Shown piece by piece: positions 53,793 to 62,787 of a stretch of 64,000 nucleotides of DNA (positions are counted from its first letter, which is position 1; the number at the start of each line of letters is the position of its first letter). Made by a program: the position numbers and the translations under genes. The stretch covers positions 646,344 to 710,343 of the forward strand of contig NZ_FNGM01000001.1 in the NCBI RefSeq assembly GCF_900102965.1, in the 5' to 3' direction. Under the pieces are notes generated by a model, which saw only the letters and a program-made list of their open reading frames with translations, was not told the DNA's origin and made no database searches. Source of the DNA: Paenibacillus jilunlii. GTDB lineage: Bacteria; Bacillota; Bacilli; Paenibacillales; Paenibacillaceae.

Positions 53793-54830
53793 ATGGATTT
53801 GGCTTTTGGCGCCCGTATACTCAAAACCGGCTTGGCCGTAACACTTGCACTTTATCTATCCGCTCTGTTTCAATTTTCCTCTCCTGTAGGCGCAGCGATT
53901 GCGGCAATATTTGCGATGCAGCCCTCCATATACAGATCCTGGCGGTACTTTCTGGATCAGATTCAGACGAGTACCATAGGTGCGGTACTGGCGCTGCTGG
54001 GCGGAATGCTGCTGTCCAATGAGCCGATTGCCGTCGGGCTGGTATGTATTCTGGTGATTATGATCAGTATGAAAATGAAACGGGCCGATACGATCGGGTT
54101 AACCCTGGTCACCGTAATTTCGGTTATGGAAGCCTCAGGGCAATGGGAGTTTGCGTTAACCCGCTTTTTACTGACGCTGACCGGTATTGTCGCTGCTTTT
54201 ATTATCAATATTGCTGTATTTCCTCCGCAGCCGCGGAAGCAGTATATCCAGCAGATAGAAAATGTATTCGGCAGCCTGTCGCTGCTGCTGCGGACGGCTG
54301 TGTCACATGAAATGAAGGAGAGCGTCTTCCGCGACGAAAAAAATGCGCTGGAGGGCTCCATCCGGTCGCTTGCCGATAAGTACGTTTTGTTCGAGGAAGA
54401 GCAGAAACAGCTCCGCCGGGCCAAATACAGCCAGACCCGGCAGATGGTGGTCTATAAGAACCTGCTGGCTTCGCTGCAAAAAGGGTTTGAAGTGCTGGAG
54501 GCGGTGGACCGGCATTACTTCCAGGCGGAGCGCACCGGGAAGACCGATGAGCTGTTTGACCGTCATCTGGAGCAATTGATCAAATACCACGAGACTATTC
54601 TGCTCAAGTTCGAAGATAAGCTGAAACCGGGAGCAAATGATATTGATCCGCTTGCGGAAGATAACGACCGCTTTCTCCAAGCGGCAATCAACGGCTACGA
54701 TACAGAGAAGTCCGGCCAGCTGCGTCTCTCCGTAGTGGCGGCTGCGATCTATGACTATGGATACCAGCTGGAGCGGCTGGATAAGGTTGCGGACCAGATT
54801 AACCGGCTTACTGCCGATGAGAAGGAATAA
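53793..54830 (+). CDS. Aromatic acid exporter family protein (ArAE/DUF939)
   Basis: The 345-residue protein has about five helices in its first 150 residues, with FGARILKTGLAVTLALYL and FSSPVGAAIAAIFAMQPSI, the opening signature of the FUSC/ArAE_1 family. A cytoplasmic helical C-terminal domain rich in charged residues follows. Members are proposed exporters of aromatic acids; this is a family inference. TAGGAGGG precedes the ATG. A repeat block lies immediately upstream. Confidence 0.85.
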   Translation: MDLAFGARILKTGLAVTLALYLSALFQFSSPVGAAIAAIFAMQPSIYRSWRYFLDQIQTSTIGAVLALLGGMLLSNEPIAVGLVCILVIMISMKMKRADTIGLTLVTVISVMEASGQWEFALTRFLLTLTGIVAAFIINIAVFPPQPRKQYIQQIENVFGSLSLLLRTAVSHEMKESVFRDEKNALEGSIRSLADKYVLFEEEQKQLRRAKYSQTRQMVVYKNLLASLQKGFEVLEAVDRHYFQAERTGKTDELFDRHLEQLIKYHETILLKFEDKLKPGANDIDPLAEDNDRFLQAAINGYDTEKSGQLRLSVVAAAIYDYGYQLERLDKVADQINRLTADEKE

Positions 54831-54933
54831 TCAGAATCCTGTTTTTGAGGTGCACAACGTTGACTGTCAAGCATGTATTGGCGCATACTTTATAGCATAT
54901 AGCATGGAAGGGCAATGTTTGGTAATAGCAAAA

Positions 54934-54959
54934 GATCCGGCCCCTGAAGGGACCGGATC
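54934..54959 (+). terminator. Weak terminator-like hairpin
   Basis: GATCCGG-CCCC pairs with GGGA-CCGGATC around a TGAA loop; no strong T run follows. It lies 103 nt after the exporter gene. Confidence 0.45.
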
Positions 54960-55049
54960 ATTATGTATCAATGGATAAAGAGACGTGAAAAAGGATGCTG
55001 TACTTGACATAGGCAAGGATAATCAACCTTCCGAAGGGGATGAATTGCA

Positions 55050-57407
55050 ATGGAGAAACATGATAGTGAGTGGGAAGAAGAGCAGAAACGGGTAAACGGA
55101 ATTACAAAGCTGCTGTCGGCCCATATCAGGCGGCTATCCGAAGAGCTTGGTCTTCATCGCAGTGATGTTGTGGATATGCGCAAAGACTTCTGGGAAGAGG
55201 TTACAGTGAACTTCAGCAGTCCGGATGACCTGGGGGAAACCTCGACAAGTCTGCGGCAGCAGGCACAAATTCTGAATGAACGCGAGCGCCATCATCTGCA
55301 GTCAAGCAAAGCGCTCAAAAAATATAGAAAGCTTGTCGTATCGCCTTATTTTGGACGGATTGATTTTAAGGAGACAGCGGATGCGGAGGCAGAACGGATA
55401 TATCTGGGTATCGGCTCGCTGATGGAGGATAACGGCTCGTTCCTGATTTACGACTGGCGCGCCCCGATCTCAAGTCTGTATTATGACGGGGCTCCGGGAC
55501 CGGCAGCCTATGAAACACCGGGCGGGCTTGTCTCCGGGACAATGGAGCTGAAACGCCAATTCGTAATCGACAACGGTACGATTGAGGTCATGTTCGACAC
55601 CGGCGTCACCATTGGCGACGAACTGCTTCAGCAGGTGCTCAGCCACAGCGCGGACGACCGGATGAAAAGCATTGTAGCAACGATCCAGAAGGAGCAGAAT
55701 GCCATTATCCGCAATGACCGGAGCCGGATGCTCGTCGTGCAGGGCGCTGCAGGCAGCGGGAAAACCTCAGCCGCGCTGCAGCGCGTGGCTTATCTGCTCT
55801 ATAAATACCGCGAGGTGCTGCAGGCGGATCAAATGCTGCTGTTCTCGCCGAATCCGCTTTTTAACAGCTATGTATCTACTGTACTGCCGGAGCTGGGTGA
55901 AGAAAATATGCAGCAGACTACGTTCCAGATGTATCTTGAGCACCGTCTGGGCCAGGAATTTGAGCTGGAGGATGTCTTCAGCCAGACAGAAAGCCTGCTG
56001 AATGCCCCGGAAGGGCCTGAAGCGGCTACACGGAGAGCGGGAATTACCTACAAGTCCTCCGTAGCTTTTCTGGACGTGATCCGGCGTTACGTCAATCTTC
56101 TGGAGCATGAGGGGATGCTGTTTAAACCGCTTGTGTTCCAAGGCCGGGCAGTCGTCAGTAAAGAAGAGATGCAGCAAAAATTCTACAGCTTTGATCCCAG
56201 TATTAAACTGGCGAACCGGATCGATCTGATGACAGGCTGGCTGCTCAAAAAAATCGCTGCATTCAGTGTGGAGGAACGGGAATCAAAGTGGGTAGAGGAT
56301 CAGATGGAACTGCTGGATTCCAGTGACTACCAACGGGCATACAATATGCTCCGCCGCAAGGGCGGGGGGCAGAATGACAGCTTTGATGACTTTGATATGG
56401 AGAAAACGGTGCTGGCCCGGTACATTGTCAGCCAGCGTCTGAAGCCGCTGCGCGGCTGGACCAAACGGGGCAGGTTCGTGGATGTGAAGGGGCTGTACGG
56501 TCTGCTTTTTGCTGACCGCGAGTTAATGGAGCGCCTGGGTAACGGCCGGGAGCTGCCGGATGCCTGGGACTCGATCTGCCGCCAGACGGTGGCGTCCTTG
56601 AGCCGGAACGAGCTTGCCTATGAAGATGCCACACCTTTTCTGTATTTGAAGGAGCTGAGCCAGGGCTTCCGGACCAATACGCAAATCCGTCATGTCATCG
56701 TCGATGAGGTGCAGGATTATTCCCCGTTCCAGCTTGAATTCATGCGCCGCCTGTTTCCCCGGGCCAAAATGACGGTGCTTGGCGATCTCAATCAGGCGAT
56801 TTATGCCCAGGGCGAGGTGCTTGGTGATCTGGGCGGGCTGGTCAGCATCTACGGCAAGGAGAATACGGAGGTCATCTCGCTGACCCGCAGCTACCGCTCC
56901 ACCTATGAGATTGTTGAATTTACGCGTGCAATGATTCCCGGCGGGGAAAAGATTGTCCCCTTCAACCGGCGGGGAGAATCACCGCTGCTGACGGTTGTGG
57001 ACAACGAGGAGGGGCTGCTTGGTTCCATTGAGCAGGATGTGCTGAATCTGCACTCCATGGGCTATCATTACGTGGCGGTCATCTGCAAAACGGCAGAGGA
57101 GAGTGCACGCGTCCATGCCGAGCTGCAGAGCAGGCTTCCGGTCAGGCTGGTTACGAAGGATACGCCCAATTTCCAAAAAGGGACGCTGGTGCTTCCCGCA
57201 TATTTGGCCAAAGGGGTGGAATTTGATGCCGTCATCATATATGACGGCTCCGAAGCTAAATATGGCCGGGAAAGTGAACGCAAGCTGTTCTATACCGCGT
57301 GCACCAGGGCTATGCATTTGCTGCATATTTACAGTCTGGGCCAGCCTAATCATTTCCTGCCCGCCGAAGTCCGCGAGTCGGTGGCTGCCGGAGTGATGCA
57401 GCACTAA
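55050..57407 (+). CDS. helD: RNA polymerase recycling motor HelD
   Basis: The 785-residue UvrD/Rep-like protein has the HelD layout: an N-terminal coiled coil (about 1-95) that enters the RNA polymerase secondary channel, DNRSF-type segment YDWRAPISSLYYD, Walker A GAAGSGKT (232-239), a HelD-specific middle insertion, Walker B VIVDEVQDYSPFQ, and late motifs GDLNQAIYA, SYRSTYEI and YTACTRAMH. HelD removes stalled RNA polymerase from DNA using ATP. The ATG follows AAGGGGATG. Monocistronic. Confidence 0.92.
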   Translation: MEKHDSEWEEEQKRVNGITKLLSAHIRRLSEELGLHRSDVVDMRKDFWEEVTVNFSSPDDLGETSTSLRQQAQILNERERHHLQSSKALKKYRKLVVSPYFGRIDFKETADAEAERIYLGIGSLMEDNGSFLIYDWRAPISSLYYDGAPGPAAYETPGGLVSGTMELKRQFVIDNGTIEVMFDTGVTIGDELLQQVLSHSADDRMKSIVATIQKEQNAIIRNDRSRMLVVQGAAGSGKTSAALQRVAYLLYKYREVLQADQMLLFSPNPLFNSYVSTVLPELGEENMQQTTFQMYLEHRLGQEFELEDVFSQTESLLNAPEGPEAATRRAGITYKSSVAFLDVIRRYVNLLEHEGMLFKPLVFQGRAVVSKEEMQQKFYSFDPSIKLANRIDLMTGWLLKKIAAFSVEERESKWVEDQMELLDSSDYQRAYNMLRRKGGGQNDSFDDFDMEKTVLARYIVSQRLKPLRGWTKRGRFVDVKGLYGLLFADRELMERLGNGRELPDAWDSICRQTVASLSRNELAYEDATPFLYLKELSQGFRTNTQIRHVIVDEVQDYSPFQLEFMRRLFPRAKMTVLGDLNQAIYAQGEVLGDLGGLVSIYGKENTEVISLTRSYRSTYEIVEFTRAMIPGGEKIVPFNRRGESPLLTVVDNEEGLLGSIEQDVLNLHSMGYHYVAVICKTAEESARVHAELQSRLPVRLVTKDTPNFQKGTLVLPAYLAKGVEFDAVIIYDGSEAKYGRESERKLFYTACTRAMHLLHIYSLGQPNHFLPAEVRESVAAGVMQH

Positions 57408-57438
57408 GACAGCCTGAATGGAATATTTTGATAGACAA

Positions 57439-57472
57439 AGACCGCCTCCGGCAATGGGGACGGTTTTTTGGT
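57439..57472 (+). terminator. Terminator after helD
   Basis: GACCGCCTC pairs imperfectly with GGGGACGGT and is followed by TTTTTT. Confidence 0.65.
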
Positions 57473-57544
57473 TGTTGCTGTACATGAAGGGTAACGAATG
57501 CAAATACAATTGGTGAGGGAGCACATAACGAAGAGTTTGGACGC

Positions 57545-58765
57545 TTATTTGGCCACAGAGTGGCTAGTGGAAGTCTTCGGCGCAGATTTTTGACGGTTAT
57601 AACGTTTAGCGAGCAATAGGGTTGTATATATTAACAGCAGCAGAACGGGAGCCAGCGCTGAATAACGGTACATGACGCCATAGCTGGTGTACAGCGCAAT
57701 GGAGCCGAGGATCATGGTCCCAATAGCCACACCGAGATCCAGAGAGTTGAAGAACATGCCGTTCGCCATCCCGCGCTGGCGGGGCTCCACGGATTGGATC
57801 ATCCAGGTTTGCAATGCGGGCTGCATCGAACCAAAGCCGATTCCGTAAAAAATGGCCGCCGGAAACAGTGCAGCCGTGGAAGAAGCGAAGGAGAGCTGCA
57901 GCAGTCCTGCAACAATGAAGAGGCTCCCCGGAATGAGCAGGGCAGGAGGCCCGAAACGGTCGTAAATCTTACCGGAGAGTGGTCGTACAACTACTATCGC
58001 TACAGCATTGAACAGAAAGAAGTAAGCGATGTGCTCCAGATGAGCCTCAGCACCGTAGAGAGCCAGAAAACCCAGCAGTCCGCCATAGGAGACAGACAGC
58101 AGAAAGTTAAGCAGGCAGGGGATAAACAGTCTCCGGAAGGCGCCGCCCTTGAGTTCTGTTACCTGAGGAGCGGCAGGCTCCTTATGGTGTGCAGGCAGCT
58201 TCGTGGTCAGGCGGTAGCTGAGCGGCAAAATTAGCACCAGTGCTGCAGCAGTGCAGATCAGCAGCGACCCAAAGCCTGGCCCTTGCAGCAGACTGAGTCC
58301 GATCAGCGGGCCGGCGGACATGGCTAGACTCGTGGACAGGCCGAAGTAGCCCATGCCTTCGCCCATCCGCTGGATCGGGATAATGTCGGAGGCCATCGTC
58401 GGAAAGGCGGTGCTGGCCATGCCGAAGCCAATCCCGAACAGCATCCGCAGGAGCAGGAGCGCAAGAATGCTTCCTGCCCAGTAATAGCCGGCTACCGCAG
58501 TAATGGAGACGGCCAGACCCAGGAAGATCAGCAGATTGCGGCCGCCTTTCTCCATAGCTTTGCCGGAGAACAGCCGGGAGGCGATAGCGCTCAGTGCAAA
58601 CAGGCTGGTCACAAGACTGACTTGCACAGAAGAAGCCTGCAGCGTTCCTTCGGCATAAGCCGGGAGGGTGGAGAGAGTCATCTGCAGGCCCATGAACAGC
58701 AGCAGATTGCATAGGGTAAGCGTTATAAATGACGGTGTCCATAGTCGTTCAGATGAATGATTCAA
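57545..58765 (-). CDS. MFS transporter (multidrug-efflux type)
   Basis: The 406-residue 12-helix transporter starts at TTG 7 nt after AGGAGA. It has SRLFSGKAMEKGGRNLLIFLG between helices 2 and 3, GFGMASTAFPTMASDIIP after helix 4 and VVRPLSGKIYDRFGPPALL in the second half, as in YfkF/YwoG-type drug exporters. A MarR-type repressor gene lies 11 nt upstream on the same strand. A substrate that binds the repressor is expected but not known. Confidence 0.88.
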   Translation of the reverse strand: MNHSSERLWTPSFITLTLCNLLLFMGLQMTLSTLPAYAEGTLQASSVQVSLVTSLFALSAIASRLFSGKAMEKGGRNLLIFLGLAVSITAVAGYYWAGSILALLLLRMLFGIGFGMASTAFPTMASDIIPIQRMGEGMGYFGLSTSLAMSAGPLIGLSLLQGPGFGSLLICTAAALVLILPLSYRLTTKLPAHHKEPAAPQVTELKGGAFRRLFIPCLLNFLLSVSYGGLLGFLALYGAEAHLEHIAYFFLFNAVAIVVVRPLSGKIYDRFGPPALLIPGSLFIVAGLLQLSFASSTAALFPAAIFYGIGFGSMQPALQTWMIQSVEPRQRGMANGMFFNSLDLGVAIGTMILGSIALYTSYGVMYRYSALAPVLLLLIYTTLLLAKRYNRQKSAPKTSTSHSVAK

Positions 58766-58776
58766 AGGGGCGTCTC

Positions 58777-59220
58777 CTATTCTTGTTGTGTATTTCCGGT
58801 GTTGTGGTAGATTAGTTCCAGCATGGAGCGGAGGTCTTCGACCTGCCCGGTGCTGAGCCCGTTGACCGCCGCAGCAATGGTCTGTTGCTCCAGGGATACG
58901 GTACGCTCAATCAATAACTTGCCTGTCTCTGTCGCATAGAGTTGAAAGGCACGCCGGTCGGCAGGGCTCATGGTCTTGTATATAAAACCTTTCTTCTGCA
59001 GCAGCTCTACGATTCTGGCTGTAGTCGGCTGGTCTTTGGCGGCAGCGGCGGCAACATCCTTCTGGTTAATGCCTTCACGATCACAGATCATCAGCAGAAT
59101 AGACCACTGTTCCGGGGTGATGTCATAGGGTTTCAGGACCCGGGCAAAGGCATTGGAAATCCTCCGGTGTGTAGAGCCCAGCAGAAATCCGAGGAACTCC
59201 TGGGGTGAAGTATGCGGCAT
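58777..59220 (-). CDS. MarR family transcriptional regulator
   Basis: The 147-residue protein starts at MPHTSPQEF (59220), 9 nt after GAGAGGA; the longer ORF upstream crosses the promoter. The winged HTH (about 30-110) has ITPEQWSILLMICDREGINQ, AAAKDQPTTARIVELLQKKG and DRRAFQLYATETGK. It heads an operon with the MFS transporter. A perfect dyad and a second partial dyad lie on its promoter, indicating autorepression relieved by a ligand. Confidence 0.9.
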   Translation of the reverse strand: MPHTSPQEFLGFLLGSTHRRISNAFARVLKPYDITPEQWSILLMICDREGINQKDVAAAAAKDQPTTARIVELLQKKGFIYKTMSPADRRAFQLYATETGKLLIERTVSLEQQTIAAAVNGLSTGQVEDLRSMLELIYHNTGNTQQE

Positions 59221-59240
59221 AGCAGTTCGTCCTCTCAAAT

Positions 59241-59283
59241 TAATTGTCATGACAATTATAATTAAGACAATTAATCCTGTCAA
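59241..59283 (-). promoter_or_regulatory. Consensus promoter with overlapping MarR operators
   Basis: On the minus strand TTGACA and TATAAT are exactly 17 nt apart (59278-59283 and 59255-59260), a perfect sigma-A promoter. The spacer contains TTAATTGTCTTAA (59262-59274), and the perfect palindrome TAATTGTCATGACAATTA lies at 59241-59258, overlapping the -10 and start site. Confidence 0.85.
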
Positions 59284-59338
59284 CGTTTGAGAAGCAGAAT
59301 CGGCGGCGGCATCTTTTCATGAAGACAGTTTGTAATTC

Positions 59339-59374
59339 AAAAAAGCCTCTCCCCGCAGCTGCGGGAAAAGGCTT
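59339..59374 (-). terminator. Terminator of the transaldolase gene
   Basis: AAGCCT...CCCGCAGCTGCGGG...AGGCTT stem, followed by TTTTTTG on the minus strand. Confidence 0.85.
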
Positions 59375-59397
59375 GTAATACATATTTGAAAGTATGT

Positions 59398-60045
59398 TTA
59401 GGCTTGCGGAACTTTCTCCCAGTCTTTCAGGAAACGTTCAATGCCGTTGTCTGTCAGCGGATGCTTCCACAGGGAAGGCAGAAGTGAGCCAGGAATGGTT
59501 GCGATATGCGCTCCGGCAATAGCTGCCTGCTCAACATGGGCAATATTGCGGATGCTGGCGGCGATAATTTCCGATTGAAGGCCGTAATTGGTCAGAATGG
59601 TCTTCAAATCTGAAATCAGCTTCATGCCGTCTACACCGATATCATCCAGACGTCCAACGAACGGGCTGATATAGGTGGCCCCGGCTTTGGCAGCCATCAG
59701 ACCCTGAGCTGCGGAGAAGATGAGAGTAACGTTGGTTTTGATGCCTTTTTTGGTTAATTCATAACAAGCTTCCAGACCATCTTCAGTCATTGGCAGCTTG
59801 ATGACAACATTCGGTGCCCATTCTGCAATTTCGTAAGCTTCCTTAAGCATTTCTTCAGCCTTCAGACCGATGACCTCGGCGCTGACCGGGCCTGGCACAA
59901 TAGCGACGATTTCTTTGATTACATCTTTGAAAAGTCTGCCTTCTTTGGCGATAAGCGACGGATTTGTCGTTACGCCATCCACTAATCCGAGGCGGGTAAT
60001 ACGTTTGATTTCCTCAATATTTCCGGTATCCAAGAAAAATTTCAT
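59398..60045 (-). CDS. fsa: Transaldolase / fructose-6-phosphate aldolase family protein
   Basis: The 215-residue short-type transaldolase starts [13 protein letters not shown] (60045), 10 nt after GGGAGG. It has [16 protein letters not shown], the Schiff-base Lys83 in [26 protein letters not shown] and [10 protein letters not shown]. In most Bacilli this form is the transaldolase of the pentose phosphate pathway; fructose-6-phosphate aldolase activity is the alternative. rpiA and the lactonase elsewhere in this window act in the same pathway but are not linked. Confidence 0.92.
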   Translation of the reverse strand: MKFFLDTGNIEEIKRITRLGLVDGVTTNPSLIAKEGRLFKDVIKEIVAIVPGPVSAEVIGLKAEEMLKEAYEIAEWAPNVVIKLPMTEDGLEACYELTKKGIKTNVTLIFSAAQGLMAAKAGATYISPFVGRLDDIGVDGMKLISDLKTILTNYGLQSEIIAASIRNIAHVEQAAIAGAHIATIPGSLLPSLWKHPLTDNGIERFLKDWEKVPQA

Positions 60046-60277
60046 TTCGTGGTATCCTCCCTTGGTTTGATATGGATTGACAAACGTTTTGCACCACTTC
60101 ATTATGGATCAAGCTGCTGGAAGTTTCAACTGTTAATATGAATATTTCAAAATAACTTTATAGGCTTGCGGGTGAAATTGTCTAATTCAGTGCATAGGCC
60201 CATTCCCTGACACGTTCTTCACGTGATAATATAGAAGCGGTGTTGCCCATATCCAGCTGAAACGGCAGGTGTCAGAT

Positions 60278-60745
60278 ATGTTTATGGTATTCGCAGGAGT
60301 TATTGCGTTTTTATTATTTGCAGCCGGAGTCATGGCTTACCAGAACAGCAGGCTGATTGCCCAGCAAGAGGCCGGTGACTCCGCGGGGCGTATCAGCAGT
60401 TTAATGTATTCCGTCTATTATCAGGCCTTTTCCAATAATGAAGAGCGGCCGGAAGCGGTCCCTTTGTTCCAATTCACAGTACGTGCCCGCACCGAAGGGC
60501 AGCCAGCAAGCGGCGAGGTCGACAAGACCATAGCTCTCTGCCGTGTTCCTGCCGGAAGCGGAGAAATGGCACTCTCCGACGCGCAGAACTGGATGCTCGG
60601 CAGTATCCGGCAGTCTGCCCTGCGGGGCGAGCGGATTATCCCGGCTTCGTTCAAGGACAAGGCAGCCGGCAAAGGGGAACAGGAACTCATCTTCCGTCTG
60701 GAAACGGCCGTGAAGGAGGAAACGGGACATGCCGATCATCATTAA
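60278..60745 (+). CDS. Single-pass membrane protein of unknown function
   Basis: The 155-residue protein starts at ATG 60278, 8 nt after an AGG; an in-frame GTG at 60269 overlaps it. It has one N-terminal helix (about 3-20) and a soluble domain: SLMYSVYYQAFSNNEERPEA, FQFTVRARTEGQPASGEVDK and AQNWMLGSIRQSALRGERI. No family was recognised. Its 3' end overlaps the macro-domain gene by 17 nt, so the two are coupled. Confidence 0.7.
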   Translation: MFMVFAGVIAFLLFAAGVMAYQNSRLIAQQEAGDSAGRISSLMYSVYYQAFSNNEERPEAVPLFQFTVRARTEGQPASGEVDKTIALCRVPAGSGEMALSDAQNWMLGSIRQSALRGERIIPASFKDKAAGKGEQELIFRLETAVKEETGHADHH

Positions 60746-61289
60746 TCATGTGGCCATTTCCGCCAGCCAAGGGGATATCACTTCCTGGCAGGGAGATATG
60801 ATTGTGAATGCGTCGAATTCGGGCCTTTTTGGCGGCGGCGGGGTGGACGGGGCGATTCACCGTGCAGGCGGTCCGCAAATTGCCGAGGAGTGTGCAGCGA
60901 TCCGCCGCAAGCAAGGCGGAATTATGCCCGGTGAAGCAGCCGTTACCAGTGCAGGTAAGCTGCCGCTGCTCGGGATCATACATACCGTAGGACCGATTTG
61001 GAAAGGCGGAGGCGCTGGTGAAATTTCAATTTTAGCCAGATGTTACTTGAGCAGCCTGGATGCGGCATGCACCCAAGGGGCTAAGAGCATTGCTTTTCCG
61101 AACATCAGCACGGGAATTTATAATTTCCCCAAAGCCTTGGCTTGCCAAACTGCGCTAAGAACTGTGGTTGAGTATGTTAAGGATCGCGATTCCGGAGATC
61201 TGCCGCTAGAGCGGATCGAATTTATCTGCTTTGAGAAAGATAACGCCGACTTATATAAGGAAACTCTTAAACACTATGGTGATATATAA
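60729..61289 (+). CDS. Macro domain protein (ADP-ribose-binding, deacetylase-like)
   Basis: The 186-residue protein is a single macro domain: ISASQGDITSWQGDMIVNAS with the adenine-contacting Asp, NSGLFGGGGVDGAIHRAGG as the phosphate loop, IHTVGPIW and FPNISTGIYNFPK. Bacterial members remove acetyl from O-acetyl-ADP-ribose or ADP-ribose from proteins. GGAGG lies 9 nt before the ATG, inside the upstream membrane-protein gene. Confidence 0.9.
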   Translation: MPIIINHVAISASQGDITSWQGDMIVNASNSGLFGGGGVDGAIHRAGGPQIAEECAAIRRKQGGIMPGEAAVTSAGKLPLLGIIHTVGPIWKGGGAGEISILARCYLSSLDAACTQGAKSIAFPNISTGIYNFPKALACQTALRTVVEYVKDRDSGDLPLERIEFICFEKDNADLYKETLKHYGDI

Positions 61290-61346
61290 TGAATTAGGAA
61301 AAGCGGCGGACGCTGCGGAAACAACCGGATGAGAGTGAGGCGCGGG

Positions 61347-61823
61347 ATGATATCGAATATCGAAGTGGATTTTGTAGTGGTGGAGCCTGAGAACAGGGAT
61401 TTGAGGGCATTAATTGACTGTCTCGATGAAGAACTGAAAGCAAGGTATCCGCATGAAACCATCTATGTTGTTGATTTTTCTGATCCCAAGGTGCGGGAAA
61501 TGACGTTCGTGGTGGCTTATGCGGGAGACAAGCCGGTAGGCTGCGGTGGTCTGCGGCCGCTTGACCCGGATTCATCCGTAATGGAGCTGAAGCGTTTCTA
61601 TGTAGACCCGGATACACGGAAGCAGGGCATTGCTAACCGCATGCTGCTGGATCTGGAGCAAAAAGCGAGAGCGGCGGGCTGCAGAGAAATCAGGCTGGAG
61701 ACAGGCATCAAGCAGCCGGAAGCGATTGCGCTCTATGAGAAGCACGGCTACCGGCCGATTGACCTGTTTGGCCCTTATATAGGCGATCCTGACAGCCTCT
61801 GCTACGGCAAAAGCTTGTCCTGA
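61347..61823 (+). CDS. GNAT family N-acetyltransferase
   Basis: The 158-residue protein starts MISNIEVDF (61347), 6 nt after GAGG. The acetyl-CoA loop is in MELKRFYVDPDTRKQGIANR (about 92-111), followed by AREIRLETGIKQPEAIALYE-like and HGYRPI motifs. Substrate unknown. It stands 57 nt after the macro-domain gene and may be co-transcribed. Confidence 0.88.
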   Translation: MISNIEVDFVVVEPENRDLRALIDCLDEELKARYPHETIYVVDFSDPKVREMTFVVAYAGDKPVGCGGLRPLDPDSSVMELKRFYVDPDTRKQGIANRMLLDLEQKARAAGCREIRLETGIKQPEAIALYEKHGYRPIDLFGPYIGDPDSLCYGKSLS

Positions 61824-61830
61824 CCGCGCC

Positions 61831-62028
61831 TTACGCGTGGTATTTCCCGGCCGGTGCGTCCAGCACCCATTCCAGCATCAGGAGCATATCCTCAAGCCGG
61901 GTCAGCTGGGCATTCAGCGGTTCCCGCTGGGGGCTGCCATCGGGCAGCGGAGCAAGGCGGGATTCGAGGGACCTTTTTTGCAGGGTCAGTTCGTTAATCT
62001 TGGACTGGATCTGTTGTTCAGTTCTCAT
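61831..62028 (-). CDS. Small coiled-coil protein of unknown function
   Basis: The 65-residue protein (MRTEQQIQSKINELTLQ...) is predicted to be largely two helices with heptad-like Leu spacing (INELTLQKRSLESRL, LNAQLTRLEDMLLMLEWVL). AGGAGG lies 8 nt before its ATG, so it is supported as a gene although a longer spurious ORF of the same frame extends upstream through rpiA. It is divergent from rpiA. No family recognised. Confidence 0.72.
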   Translation of the reverse strand: MRTEQQIQSKINELTLQKRSLESRLAPLPDGSPQREPLNAQLTRLEDMLLMLEWVLDAPAGKYHA

Positions 62029-62100
62029 ACGGGAAGCCTCCTGGCAGTAATGATTAATAGTACTACGAGACATTATAACGGATAGATGGAGGTAATAAAA

Positions 62101-62787
62101 ATGAGTATCAATGTGAAGCAGCTCGCAGCAGAAAAGGCAGTGGAGTATGTGGTGGACGGGATGAAGGTGGGGCTGGGCACCGGTTCTACAGCATACTGGG
62201 CTATCCGCAAGCTGGGTGAACGCGTACAAGAAGGGCTGAAGATCACCGCGGTTGCAACTTCTGTTGCCTCGGAAGAGCAGGCCCGCGAGCTGGGTATCCC
62301 TCTGGTAGGCTTCGGTGATATCGATGGTCTTGATCTGACCATTGACGGGGCCGATGAGTTGAATCACGACCTGGAGCTGATCAAAGGCGGCGGCGGGGCG
62401 CTTCTGCGTGAGAAGATTGTCGCCCGGGGCAGCAAGCAGATGATCGTGGTGGCGGACGAGAGCAAGGCTGTCGGTACGCTGGGGCAATTTCCGCTTCCGG
62501 TGGAGATTGTTCCCTTTGCCTGGGAATGGACCGTCGCTGATCTGGCCAAGCTGGGCTGTACGGTAGAGCTGCGGCGCAGCGGGGACGGGCTGTACAAGAC
62601 CGACAATGGCAATTACATTGCGGATTGCCGGTTCGGAACGATTGTTTCGGCATCTGAACTCGCGGCGTCCTTGCAGAACATCACCGGTGTGGTTGAACAC
62701 GGGCTGTTCATTGGCATCGCTGCTGTAGCGATTATCGGCAAACAGGATGGCAGCATTGAAATTATTGAGCGTGAACACGGCGAGTAG
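62101..62787 (+). CDS. rpiA: Ribose-5-phosphate isomerase A
   Basis: The 228-residue enzyme starts at ATG 62101 after GGAGG; an in-frame ATG at 62086 overlaps that site. Motifs are VGLGTGSTAYWAI (phosphate loop, about 23-35), DLTIDGADELNHDLELIKGG with catalytic acids, and LLREKIVARGSKQMIVV with catalytic Lys. It interconverts ribose-5-phosphate and ribulose-5-phosphate in the pentose phosphate pathway. The VanZ gene overlaps its 3' end. Confidence 0.94.
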   Translation: MSINVKQLAAEKAVEYVVDGMKVGLGTGSTAYWAIRKLGERVQEGLKITAVATSVASEEQARELGIPLVGFGDIDGLDLTIDGADELNHDLELIKGGGGALLREKIVARGSKQMIVVADESKAVGTLGQFPLPVEIVPFAWEWTVADLAKLGCTVELRRSGDGLYKTDNGNYIADCRFGTIVSASELAASLQNITGVVEHGLFIGIAAVAIIGKQDGSIEIIEREHGE

